NCBI GenBank assembly: GCA_963743595.1
Contig: CAVURW010000006.1
Span: forward strand, 1-12,371
Source: CAVURW01 sp963743595
Lineage (GTDB): Bacteria; Verrucomicrobiota; Verrucomicrobiia; Methylacidiphilales; UBA1321
Direction: 5' to 3'
Length of the DNA stretch: 12,371 nt
Within the stretch, counting starts at the first letter, position 1. Each line of letters opens with the position of its first letter. The translations under genes were made by a program, and so were the position numbers. Shown here in pieces: positions 5,693 to 12,113 of the stretch. The notes beneath the pieces are model-generated. The model saw only the letters and a list, made by a program, of their open reading frames with translations. It made no database searches and was not told the origin of the DNA.

Positions 5693-6523
5693 ATGTGCAA
5701 CTCCAAAAACCTATTCGAACTCACTAATTCCGATATCCAAAGCTTCGCACCGTCCGTGCTCGCCGAGGCCCCATCGAATCACCTAACCAACCGCTACGCA
5801 TTTTTCAAGACTATCGATGTCGTCGAAGGATTGCGCGCCGCTGGTTGGGCTCCCGTTAAAGCCCAAGAGCAAATTGTCAGAGTTTCCGCCCGTCAGGGTG
5901 TCCAAAAACACATGGTCCGCTTCCATCGTCGGGATGAAATCGGCTTCCCGATTCCTGCCCTTGGCGATTCACGTCTTGAATTGATCCTGACCAATTCTCA
6001 CGACGGCACCTCAGCCTATCGGCTTCAAGCTGGTGTCTTTCGGCTCATTTGCCTAAACGGGATGGTAGTCAGTTCTGGAGATGTTGCCGCGGTCTCCATT
6101 CGACATAGTCACCGAACCATCGGCGAGGTTGTCGACCGCTCCGCACAGATTGCGGGGATGAGCGACCGAATCGGGTCGAAGCTACAAGCGTTTCGCGCCC
6201 GCCGTCTTACTCCTGCTGAACAGATCGCCTTTGCCAAGGATGCTCTCGAATTGCGCTACGATTCCATTGAAGATTCACCCGTCAGGCCCGAATTCCTCCT
6301 TGAAGCCAAGCGTTACCAGGATGAAGGCGATTCTCTTTGGCTTACCCTCCCAAAGACTCAGGAGAACTTGACCCGTGGCACCAGACAAGATCGCCTTTGG
6401 GCTCTCGTGCATAATCGCAACCGAGCCCAAGGTGTCCGCAAGGTGACCGGGATTGATGCCAACATCGATCTAAACGTCGGTCTCTGGTCTCTCGCTGAAA
6501 AGTACCTGACCTTAGCGAACTAA
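5693..6523 (+). CDS. DUF932-family plasmid/phage-type protein
   Basis: A 276-residue DUF932-like protein, a family common on plasmids, phages and integrative elements whose biochemical role is not established. Diagnostic stretches are AGVFRLICLNGMVVSSGD (about 117-134, the typical 'fRLvCsNGmv' block), the SIRHSHRTIGEVVDRS helix, and the C-terminal RKVTGIDANIDLNVGLWSLAE, which resembles the usual '...gi..n..lN..LW.lae' ending. Length is normal for the family and no break is seen. It is predicted cytoplasmic, with no signal peptide. The ATG at 5693 lies in an A/T-rich leader without Shine-Dalgarno; expression from its own promoter in the preceding gap is likely. A stem-loop follows 20 bases after the stop, then the 3' end of a group II intron in the opposite orientation. 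Confidence 0.85.
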   Translation: MCNSKNLFELTNSDIQSFAPSVLAEAPSNHLTNRYAFFKTIDVVEGLRAAGWAPVKAQEQIVRVSARQGVQKHMVRFHRRDEIGFPIPALGDSRLELILTNSHDGTSAYRLQAGVFRLICLNGMVVSSGDVAAVSIRHSHRTIGEVVDRSAQIAGMSDRIGSKLQAFRARRLTPAEQIAFAKDALELRYDSIEDSPVRPEFLLEAKRYQDEGDSLWLTLPKTQENLTRGTRQDRLWALVHNRNRAQGVRKVTGIDANIDLNVGLWSLAEKYLTLAN

Positions 6524-6543
6524 GCCAACCGGAAGACAACGTG

Positions 6544-6575
6544 AAGCACGGCAGCGAATTCCTGACGTGCTTTAT
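6544..6575 (+). terminator. Possible terminator after the DUF932 gene
   Basis: AAGCACG (6544-6550) pairs with CGTGCTT (6566-6572), closing a 15-base loop, and is followed by TTATTG. The stem is only 7 bp and the T-run is weak, so this is tentative. It lies 20 bases beyond the DUF932 stop and 34 bases from the intron 3' end. Confidence 0.4.
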
Positions 6576-6606
6576 TGTCTAGGGAAGAAAATCCCGCCAA
6601 AAGTGA

Positions 6607-6645
6607 TAGGGGTAGGGATGGAGGTTTAGCTCCACCCCTCCCTCC
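6607..6645 (-). ncRNA. Group II intron domain VI with branch-point A
   Basis: Read on the minus strand, AGGGGTGGAG pairs with CTCCATCCCT across a short CTAAAC loop (one G-U pair). The unpaired A at 6613 in CTACCCCTAT is the expected branch-point adenosine, seven bases from the 3' end of the intron. Confidence 0.75.
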
Positions 6646-6678
6646 GAACCGGACGGGCGGATTTCCCGCATCCGGCTC
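6646..6678 (-). ncRNA. Group II intron domain V (catalytic hairpin)
   Basis: On the minus strand the sequence opens GAGCCGGATGCGGGAAATCC and closes CCGTCCGGTTC. This is the near-invariant bacterial domain V: the AGC catalytic triad in the 5' arm, a GAAA tetraloop, a two-base bulge and a GTTC 3' end. It identifies the intron and its strand. Confidence 0.92.
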
Positions 6679-6683
6679 TCCAG

Positions 6684-7985
6684 TTAGCAAGCTTCTGTTT
6701 GAAGATTGGTCATTTCAGCAACTTGAGCCTTTTCCAGGCAGAACAGGCCAAGCTTGTGAAAGTAGCTGTTGGGATATCGCTTCCAGTCGTTCCATCCCGG
6801 GCGACCTCGACTACATTTCCTCCGATTTCGCAGAATGCCCCGGAGCCGTTCCCGCACCCATCCGTCCATTTCGTCCAAGGTCCAGTTACTGGCCTTTTTA
6901 AAGTACCCGTAAAAACCTCGTAAGATGGGATTCAGGATGCTGACCAGTTCCTCCAGGCTTTTCCCGCAGCTCCGACGCGTCAGCGGCTTGACCCGAGCTT
7001 TGAACTTTTGTCGGCTCTTGGGCCGGATGTGCCAGTTGATTTGCCCTTGGGAGGAGCGGTAGAATCGGTAGCCCAGAAAATCGAAATGGGCTTTGGCCGG
7101 GGCCATATTCACAATTCGGGTCTTTTCCGGGTGTAGTACCAATCCGTTTTCTTTCATCCATCCGGCCACTGTTTCCAGGGCTTTCCGGGCGCTTTCCCCG
7201 TCGCGACACAGCACCACCATGTCATCGGCGTAGCGGACCATTTCATATCCAGCTTCGGCCATGAGCCAGTCCAGTGGATTGAGGTAAATATTGGCCAAGA
7301 GTGGACTGATGACGCCACCTTGCGGCGTGCCTTCTGTCGTTTCTTTGACCTCTCCTTCCTCTTCCATGACTCCAGCTTTCAAGAAGCTGCGCAGCAGGTC
7401 CATCACTCGCCCGTCGGCGATTTGTTCACCCACACGGTGGAGTAACTTTTCCTGCGGTATGCTGTCGAAGTACCCTTTAATATCGATATCCACGATGTGT
7501 AGGTGTCTGGCTTCGAGTAGTACTTCCACTCGTGCCAGCGCATCATGACAACCGCGTCCGGGTCTGAATCCATAACTGTGCTCTGCAAACGTGCTTTCAA
7601 AGATCGGTTCAAGAACCATCCTTGCCGCCGTTTGCACCACGCGATCCTTGACCGTCGGGATGCCCAACGGTCGCTTCTGCGTGCTGCCCGGTTTGGGAAT
7701 CCAGACCCGTTTGACTGGCTCAGGCTGGTAGTTACCTGCTTTGAGTTGCTCATTCACGGCGAGCAGCCGTCTTGGGCTGTCTTGGTTAAAGCGGCCCACC
7801 GTCATGCCATCCACGCCGCAGGCCCCTGCGTTGAATAGCACTTGTTCCCAAGCCAGTCGAAGTGTTCTTTCCCCATAGATTTTGTCAATAAGGCTAAACC
7901 ACTTCTTTCCTTTCACCCTGTTTTCCAGGGCAACCAACATCCCTTCACTCCAGACTCCGCGTTGGGCCTTATGGCGTTGCCACAA
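6684..7985 (-). CDS. ltrA: Group II intron reverse transcriptase/maturase
   Basis: Intron-encoded protein that helps the intron RNA fold and splice and copies it into DNA at new sites. RT blocks appear in order: GACGVDGMTVG, RPLGIPTVKDRVVQTA, HSYGFRPGRGCHDAL, DIDIKGYFDSI, GTPQGGVISPLLANIYL and the catalytic YADD (first Asp of the DD pair plus the Asp in DIDIKGYFD bind metal). They are followed by a thumb/maturase domain X (FDFLGYRFYRS...FYGYFKKAS). The C-terminus is short, without an HNH endonuclease, so it is of the En-minus type. I chose TTG 7985 because GGAGGAG (7991-7997) lies five bases upstream, giving 433 residues, a normal size. The frame is open back to ATG 8378, but those 131 residues are low-complexity and overlap intron domains I-III, so they are probably not protein. 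The RT is intact, so the intron may be active. Confidence 0.92.
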   Translation of the reverse strand: MWQRHKAQRGVWSEGMLVALENRVKGKKWFSLIDKIYGERTLRLAWEQVLFNAGACGVDGMTVGRFNQDSPRRLLAVNEQLKAGNYQPEPVKRVWIPKPGSTQKRPLGIPTVKDRVVQTAARMVLEPIFESTFAEHSYGFRPGRGCHDALARVEVLLEARHLHIVDIDIKGYFDSIPQEKLLHRVGEQIADGRVMDLLRSFLKAGVMEEEGEVKETTEGTPQGGVISPLLANIYLNPLDWLMAEAGYEMVRYADDMVVLCRDGESARKALETVAGWMKENGLVLHPEKTRIVNMAPAKAHFDFLGYRFYRSSQGQINWHIRPKSRQKFKARVKPLTRRSCGKSLEELVSILNPILRGFYGYFKKASNWTLDEMDGWVRERLRGILRNRRKCSRGRPGWNDWKRYPNSYFHKLGLFCLEKAQVAEMTNLQTEAC

Positions 7986-7990
7986 GTCTT

Positions 7991-7997
7991 CTCCTCC
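7991..7997 (-). promoter_or_regulatory. Strong ribosome binding site deciding the RT start
   Basis: Minus-strand AAGGAGGAG with GGAGGAG at 7997-7991 is the best Shine-Dalgarno in the window. It is spaced five bases from an in-frame TTG at 7985. Group II intron proteins are often translated from a site in domain IV, which this position fits. Confidence 0.7.
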
Positions 7998-8612
7998 TTG
8001 TTTATTCGTCTCCGAAACTGGCGGAGGTTCACTTTTGTTTTCGCGCTTTCTTTCGTTCCAGGCATCTGCCTTCCTACCACCCTTGGCTCCCCCGGCATTA
8101 CCCGGCTTCATCGCTACTATGGTGGTTCTGACTCCTGCCGAGGGCCTCTCGGCCTCCTGTCCCGGCAGGTCTCCTGCATTCACGTCACGTCCCTTGCCAG
8201 ACCTACTGCCACCAACCACGTTAACAGCCTCCAGAATCGCCGTATGTTCCGTATCGGCGTCCTGAATTCCCTCCGGGTGGGTCCCGGTCCCAGGCTTCGC
8301 CACATCGACGCGAGCTCGCCGACTTGTTCCCGCCGAATCGTGTTCATTTTTCATTGCAGTCGATCTGGTTCTTTCCATTGCTTCCTACCCTGCCTCGCGG
8401 CAACGCAGTTACTTCAAGTTCTCAACCCAGCTCGGTGCCAGGTTGGCCGAGGTCTTTCACCTCGGAAGGTCGTGCCGCTTTGCAGCGCACGTCGATCAGC
8501 CTGGCGGCTCATCGACAGGTTATGCATTTTGATCGCGTCGCTCTCCTCGGCTCGGGTCTCCCCAGGCCACCGCCCCGACCTCGGGCAGCTCACACGCTCC
8601 TATTTTCCTTCA

Positions 8613-8697
8613 GACTCCCGAGTCCGGGAGTCCTCAGATGGAAATATATTCTGCCGTCCGGCCCAAGGAGCCGTTCCTCTCCTCGGGCTCCTGCCCT
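8613..8697 (-). ncRNA. Candidate structured RNA/repeat element, copy B, next to the intron
   Basis: It contains GACTCCCG/CGGGAGTC (8613-8632, perfect 8-bp stem) and GTCCTCAG (8630-8637). The identical 19-base core AAGGAGCCGTTCCTCTCCT (8665-8683) lies in a GCCCaAGGAG/CTCCTcGGGC stem, and CCTGCCCT (8690-8697) follows. Order and spacing match copy A. In copy A the core stem is extended by TTA/TAA, here by GCCC/GGGC, so the pairing is kept while bases change. This is good evidence for a structured RNA or DNA hairpin. It lies immediately outside the 5' end of the group II intron, in the same orientation. Acido-Lenti-1 RNA, reported near group II introns, is a candidate identity I cannot confirm. 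Confidence 0.45.
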
Positions 8698-8809
8698 CTT
8701 TCCCTAAAAGGTCAAAGCAAATGCGCTCGGCGTAGAGATTGACGGAGCCAGTAACGCAGGGCCCGTCATAAAAAAGAGGAACTCTCTAAGCTCCTCCCGG
8801 TTATCGTTC

Positions 8810-8837
8810 TTGACCCTGTCGGCCATGTCGATAGCTT
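8810..8837 (+). promoter_or_regulatory. Weak candidate promoter for the DUF2059 gene
   Basis: TTGACC (8810-8815) and TAGCTT (8832-8837) are spaced 16 bases apart, 15 bases before ATG 8853. The -35 match is good and the -10 poor. No Shine-Dalgarno is seen between it and the start. Bases 8702-8809 otherwise show only a weak GACGG/CCGTC inverted pair. Confidence 0.25.
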
Positions 8838-8852
8838 CGAGAACAATACCAA

Positions 8853-9368
8853 ATGAGATCACTTACACTTCTTGCCCTAATCACCACCCTCTCTTTCGGC
8901 TGTCTCGTGGCCCAGGACGCCCCTACAACCCCGACTGCGGCTACCGCTTCCGACGCTTCCACCACAGGCACTGTCGATCCGGCGAAGAAGGCTGAGATCG
9001 TTAAGATGCTCGATCTGATGGGTATCAAGAAAGCCATGCAAATCGCGATGGGTGGGATCATTGATGCGATGAAGGCGCAGCACAGCGATGCCCCTCCAGG
9101 GTTTTGGGATAAGTTCCAAAAAGAGTTGGACAGCGATGAGTTCATTAACCTGCTCATCCCCGTGTATGACAAATATTATACGATGGATGACCTGAAAGCC
9201 GTTAACGCCTTCTATTCCTCCCCCGCTGGCCAACACATGGTTGCCAATATGGGTCCAGTCGCTGAAGACAGCCGTCAAATTGGGCAAAAGTACGGTATGA
9301 AGTTGGGCATGAAGGTTCAGGAAGAACTGCAAAAAGAGTCTAAGCCTGCCGACAGCTCTTCAAAGTAG
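8853..9368 (+). CDS. Secreted DUF2059-domain protein
   Basis: A 171-residue exported protein. Residues 1-20 are a Sec signal peptide (MRSLTLLALITTLSFGCLVA) with cleavage likely near Q21. C17 does not sit in a good lipobox. A Thr/Ala-rich linker (about 22-45) precedes the DUF2059-like domain. That domain contains KKAEIVKMLDLMGIKKAM, then PPGFWDKFQKEL, then LLIPVYDKYYTMDDLKAVNAFYSSPAGQHM (about 100-130), the last being the hallmark 'ipiY.khfs..el..l..Fy.sp.Gq' block. The domain's function is unknown; members are periplasmic or surface-associated. The length is normal and the gene is complete. It stands alone, with its own leader after the intron and a hairpin after the stop, so it is not part of either transfer-related gene group. 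Confidence 0.85.
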   Translation: MRSLTLLALITTLSFGCLVAQDAPTTPTAATASDASTTGTVDPAKKAEIVKMLDLMGIKKAMQIAMGGIIDAMKAQHSDAPPGFWDKFQKELDSDEFINLLIPVYDKYYTMDDLKAVNAFYSSPAGQHMVANMGPVAEDSRQIGQKYGMKLGMKVQEELQKESKPADSSSK

Positions 9369-9385
9369 TTCTATCGTCGCTTGAT

Positions 9386-9409
9386 CCCGCAGTGATCTGA
9401 AGCTGCGGG
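9386..9409 (+). terminator. Stem-loop after the DUF2059 gene
   Basis: CCCGCAG (9386-9392) pairs perfectly with CTGCGGG (9403-9409) around a 10-base loop, 18 bases after the stop. It is followed by TCATATCG rather than a T-run, so termination efficiency is uncertain. Confidence 0.45.
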
Positions 9410-9537
9410 TCATATCGATTCGGCTCTCAAAGTCCAAGGTTGAGTGACAAGAAAGTGCAGTCGTAAATACTTTACCAATCCTGAAGCGAGAGGCCGTTGT
9501 CTGCTCCACAACCGGGGCGAAAATGGCGTAGGCCACG

Positions 9538-9583
9538 CAGGGAGATGGCGATGTCCTGCCACTCCCTGAAAAGTCTTTTCAGG
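9538..9583. terminator. Overlapping hairpins between convergent genes
   Basis: CAGGGAG-A-TGGC (9538-9549) pairs with GCCA-CTCCCTG (9558-9568). The second hairpin, CCTGAAAA-GTC-TTTTCAGG (9565-9583), shares four bases with the first, so the two are mutually exclusive alternatives. The position, between the rightward DUF2059 gene and the leftward HA-repeat gene, fits a bidirectional terminator. The A/T-rich second stem provides a T-run in either direction. Confidence 0.5.
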
Positions 9584-9609
9584 CCAACCTCCCTCAATAC
9601 CTGCCTTCT

Positions 9610-10677
9610 CTAGGCAGAACTATTGGGGTTACTCGTACCCAACTTGATCACACGTAGTTTTTTCTGTTGTCTGGCGCTCAGGGAATCCCACAGCACCCGT
9701 TGTCTACCCAGCCAGCGTCTCAATGAAAGATCCTCGTCCTTATACTTTCTGCCCCGATAAGGACCCAACTTTATATACAAGGCATGTGCCTTCTCGTACC
9801 ATTTCTCCCATTCAAGCTCCTGCTTTGAAACGACCCTCAGTTTACCTAGAAGTTCCTGCCTTTCCTTCGGCAATGTTCTTAAACGGCCACTTTGACTCTT
9901 CACCCACCTGCCCAACTCCCGATTTTCCCAGCGGAGTGGTGGCGGAATTTCTCCTCCAAACTGTTTAATGTATTCCGCTACTTCCGCGTACCTACGATTC
10001 CAGTAGGCCTGTTGCTCCGCTGGCGTTTTGACTGACCACACAAGTCCCAACCGATCACAGCGGGTTTTTGTATCAGCATCGAGTTTCCCACTTTTCTGTA
10101 ACCGACGAACACGCCCCACAAAATGGGTCAGACGCATGGCTAATCCCTCTATATTACCCTGCCGCTTATATAGCTCCTCTAGATCTTCAAGGTTTCGCTG
10201 AGCTTTCTGTTCAATCGGTTTTCGCACCAATCCAGCCTTCCTTAAGAGTCGCCGTTGGCGGCTGGTAAGTAGATTCCATCTCGTACGCATGTCCGACATC
10301 CAATCTTTTAAACCAGGGGGTAAGGGTCTGTCCCGCTTCTTCATGTGCGCAAAAAAATTGTTATACTGTTGTTCCCATAAGTTTTCCCGATAATCCCAAG
10401 CAAATTGAATTCGATTCAGAGCCCTTTCTCTCTCAATCGATACCTTTCCAATCTTTCGTCTTGCTCGCTGATTTTTTATCCATGATGCCAGTCGGGGTGC
10501 GCACCACGTCGGAAAACGACCCTGTTCCCGAACCATACGACCGAGCTGTTCATACTTTGACAACCAACGCCTCTCCACTTTGTTAAATGGAAAATCGGTC
10601 GACAATAAATGGCTCAATTCCGCAAGTTCCAGTGAATACGGAGCTTGGCGTACGTTTCGCTCAAGCTCCAATTTCAT
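9610..10677 (-). CDS. Protein of five helicase-associated (HA) repeats, no helicase motor
   Basis: From ATG 10677 this is a 355-residue protein. It is built almost entirely of five tandem repeats of about 60 residues, near 38-95, 98-151, 158-215, 221-281 and 287-346. Each follows the HA pattern: aromatic/Tyr helix, then 'G..P', then 'L..W...QR', then 'L...R...L..LG..W' (for example LASWIKNQRARRK, LGRWVKSQSGRLR, LRRWLGRQRVLWDSL). HA domains are small three-helix, probably nucleic-acid-binding modules usually attached to DEAD/SNF2-like helicases. Here no Walker motifs exist. The frame is open back to a TTG at 10818 (402 residues), but that would overlap the upstream gene by 76 bases, so I prefer 10677. 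The protein is highly basic. It is the last gene of a leftward operon with an HTH protein and a coiled-coil protein. Function is unknown; DNA or RNA binding is the reasonable guess. Confidence 0.8.
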   Translation of the reverse strand: MKLELERNVRQAPYSLELAELSHLLSTDFPFNKVERRWLSKYEQLGRMVREQGRFPTWCAPRLASWIKNQRARRKIGKVSIERERALNRIQFAWDYRENLWEQQYNNFFAHMKKRDRPLPPGLKDWMSDMRTRWNLLTSRQRRLLRKAGLVRKPIEQKAQRNLEDLEELYKRQGNIEGLAMRLTHFVGRVRRLQKSGKLDADTKTRCDRLGLVWSVKTPAEQQAYWNRRYAEVAEYIKQFGGEIPPPLRWENRELGRWVKSQSGRLRTLPKERQELLGKLRVVSKQELEWEKWYEKAHALYIKLGPYRGRKYKDEDLSLRRWLGRQRVLWDSLSARQQKKLRVIKLGTSNPNSSA

Positions 10678-10742
10678 TGCCTTAGGCAGATTCGGGTAAA
10701 TTAAGATCGGGTTCAAATATCGATTTTGGGCTGAGTAAAAGC

Positions 10743-11114
10743 CTAATCGATTTCCCGAGAATTTAACGCACCTTTCTGCTGCGCCTTTAGTTGAGCCAAT
10801 GTCTTGCTCGTTTGCCAATTCTTGCTGGTACGGCGTTCGCGGTATTCCTGGATCGCTTCACGCGATATCCGAACTTGCTTTTTCTTTGTATTCGGGACCG
10901 CTACATCCATGAAATGAAACTCTCCCAGATCAATCATTCGCTCGACTGATCTTTTGGAGCTTCCAATGTGGTATGCCGTTTCTCTTATGGAATAATAGGG
11001 CTTATCCAGATTCGGTGCTATTGGGCGCTGGAAAGGTGCTTTCCGTGGCTGTTTCGCAGATCGCTTTTTTTTGGGAGCACGACGCGGTTGCTTCGGTTTT
11101 TTGCTGAGGTTCAT
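10743..11114 (-). CDS. Excisionase/MerR-like helix-turn-helix DNA-binding protein
   Basis: From ATG 11114, 123 residues. The first 35 are extremely Lys/Arg/Pro-rich (KKPKQPRRAPKKKRSAKQPRK) and probably contact DNA non-specifically. Residues 40-92 form an excisionase-type winged HTH: YYSIRETAYHIGSSKRSVERMIDLGEF, then a short wing, then VRISREAIQEYRERR, matching the 'lt.eAA..lgvs..tv.r.i..G.l....v..r.ri....l..yl' pattern. The ATG overlaps the upstream stop as ATGA, with GGAG eight bases before it, so translation is coupled to the coiled-coil gene. A longer frame from ATG 11162 would overlap the upstream gene and lacks this site. It could be a recombination directionality factor, but no integrase is in the window; a transcriptional regulator of this operon is the alternative. 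Confidence 0.8.
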   Translation of the reverse strand: MNLSKKPKQPRRAPKKKRSAKQPRKAPFQRPIAPNLDKPYYSIRETAYHIGSSKRSVERMIDLGEFHFMDVAVPNTKKKQVRISREAIQEYRERRTSKNWQTSKTLAQLKAQQKGALNSREID

Positions 11115-11626
11115 GATGTCAACTCCGTTTTGATTGTTGGAGTGCCTTTGTTCGGTTTCCACAGTGTTCGAGGGTCACTCGGCATGGTGCAAAGTTCGAG
11201 GACCTGACCTGCTATGCCATGCTCCAACGTTTCGGCTATCAATTGCCGGAATCGACTTTTCTCGTTGGGTTGATACGCAACCGTTTCACGAAACAGCACC
11301 CGGAACTTGTCCTGAGTCAGGTTTCGGAGCGTAGCGAGATCCCGATGCGTAGCCGCGATTTCCTGAACCAGCCGCGGTGCCGGGAAGACGATGTGGCATC
11401 CAGCTTCTGTACCCGGCGCAATCCATTGGGTTCCTTCGCTGGAAGGATCCGCCAACTGAATTCTCTCTTTGGGATGAGCAAGAGCTTCCGCTTTCAGTTT
11501 GTCTTTAATGTCCTTTAGCTCGTCAGACAGAGCCGCCACTTGCAGATGAAGTTGATAGCCGCGGTCGACGAGTTTCCGGATGAGTTCGATTTGTTTAGTA
11601 GATGATTTTGGTTGTGCTTTTTGCAT
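11111..11626 (-). CDS. Hypothetical protein with N-terminal coiled coil
   Basis: From ATG 11626, 171 residues; the frame extends to a TTG at 11656, which would add ten residues. Neither start has a well-placed Shine-Dalgarno. Residues about 8-50 (KQIELIRKLVDRGYQLHLQVAALSDELKDIKDKLKAEAL) form a probable coiled coil. The middle and C-terminal region, with GCHIVFPAPRLVQEIA and DKFRVLFRETVAYQP, looks like a small alpha/beta domain I do not recognise. It is the first gene of a leftward operon whose next member starts within its stop codon. An inverted repeat 61 bases upstream of its start is a likely operator. Confidence 0.65.
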   Translation of the reverse strand: MQKAQPKSSTKQIELIRKLVDRGYQLHLQVAALSDELKDIKDKLKAEALAHPKERIQLADPSSEGTQWIAPGTEAGCHIVFPAPRLVQEIAATHRDLATLRNLTQDKFRVLFRETVAYQPNEKSRFRQLIAETLEHGIAGQVLELCTMPSDPRTLWKPNKGTPTIKTELTS

Positions 11627-12113
11627 GGAGTCGTTGTACGACCCCACTTTTTTCAACTCGAAAGCCGTGCCGATAATTGCCGATACGCGTCGATCAGATC
11701 CGATCGACGCCGACGAGATCCGAGCGATTTAATTTGACCGATTTCCGGCAAAACTTGATCCCGATTCAGTCAAGAATCGTCTATATCTTTGTCACTAAGC
11801 GACTTACACGCATCCGGCATAAGTCCTAATCTATTCGCAGCCTTTCCGCACTGAGTGCGTGTCAGCTCGATTTCGTTGAAAACGAACGGGTTACAGTAAG
11901 GACGAAGAAAAGAGATTGCCGTAGTTATACTTAAGGATAACGTCAGCTGAAATCGCGACGCCAACGGCAGCTCCCGTCTCTTTGAAGGACGGGCGATCCT
12001 TCCCGGGAGAAAGGCACCGTCGTACAATATGCGGAGGTCTGCTATGTACTCGGAAACCCATCACGCGTGCTTTCTTTTTGAAAGACACTCCTTCTTTCTA
12101 CCAAAGGAGCCCC
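11627..12113. promoter_or_regulatory. Divergent non-coding region between the leftward operon and the partial rightward gene
   Basis: No convincing gene is seen. A minus frame at 11770-12027 has no Shine-Dalgarno, a mixed hydrophobic sequence and no recognisable domain. The left end holds an inverted repeat at 11687-11710. Near the right end CCCGTC (11973-11978) pairs with GACGGG (11988-11993), and a TCCCGGGA palindrome follows at about 12000-12007. Promoters for both directions must be here, but I cannot place them reliably. Confidence 0.4.
11687..11710. repeat. Perfect 9-bp inverted repeat, probable operator
   Basis: GCGTCGATC (11687-11695) and GATCGACGC (11702-11710) are perfect complements around AGATCC. 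The site lies just upstream of the coiled-coil gene, where a repressor encoded in the operon could act. No T-run follows in either direction. Confidence 0.5.

Larger units (their letters stand above)
6606..8595 (-). mobile_element. Group II intron, complete-looking, encoding its own RT/maturase
   Basis: A self-splicing retroelement of about 2.0 kb on the minus strand. The 3' end is clear. Domain V is followed by a domain VI stem whose bulged A (6613) lies seven bases before a terminal AT (6607-6606), as expected for group II introns. The 5' end is placed at the GTGTG reading leftward from 8595, which fits the GUGYG rule. It leaves about 600 bases for domains I-III before the reverse transcriptase gene in domain IV. 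The 5' boundary is less certain than the 3' one. The intron sits between the DUF932 and DUF2059 genes and interrupts no recognisable protein gene. A perfect hairpin (8613-8632) lies 17 bases outside the 5' end, reminiscent of introns that home next to stem-loops. Confidence 0.85.

Noticed and set aside
7842..8735. Long plus-strand open frame of 297 codons opposite the intron
   Set aside because: It lies antisense to intron domains and the RT gene, reads as low-complexity Ser/Pro/Arg-rich sequence, and has no start signal; it is explained by the codon bias of the opposite strand.
8877..9332. Minus-strand open frame opposite the DUF2059 gene
   Set aside because: The plus strand has a signal peptide and a recognisable domain; the antisense frame shows neither a domain nor a ribosome binding site.
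11770..12027. Minus-strand 85-codon frame in the divergent region
   Set aside because: No Shine-Dalgarno and no recognisable domain; it would occupy the control region between two divergent genes. A degraded gene remnant cannot be excluded.
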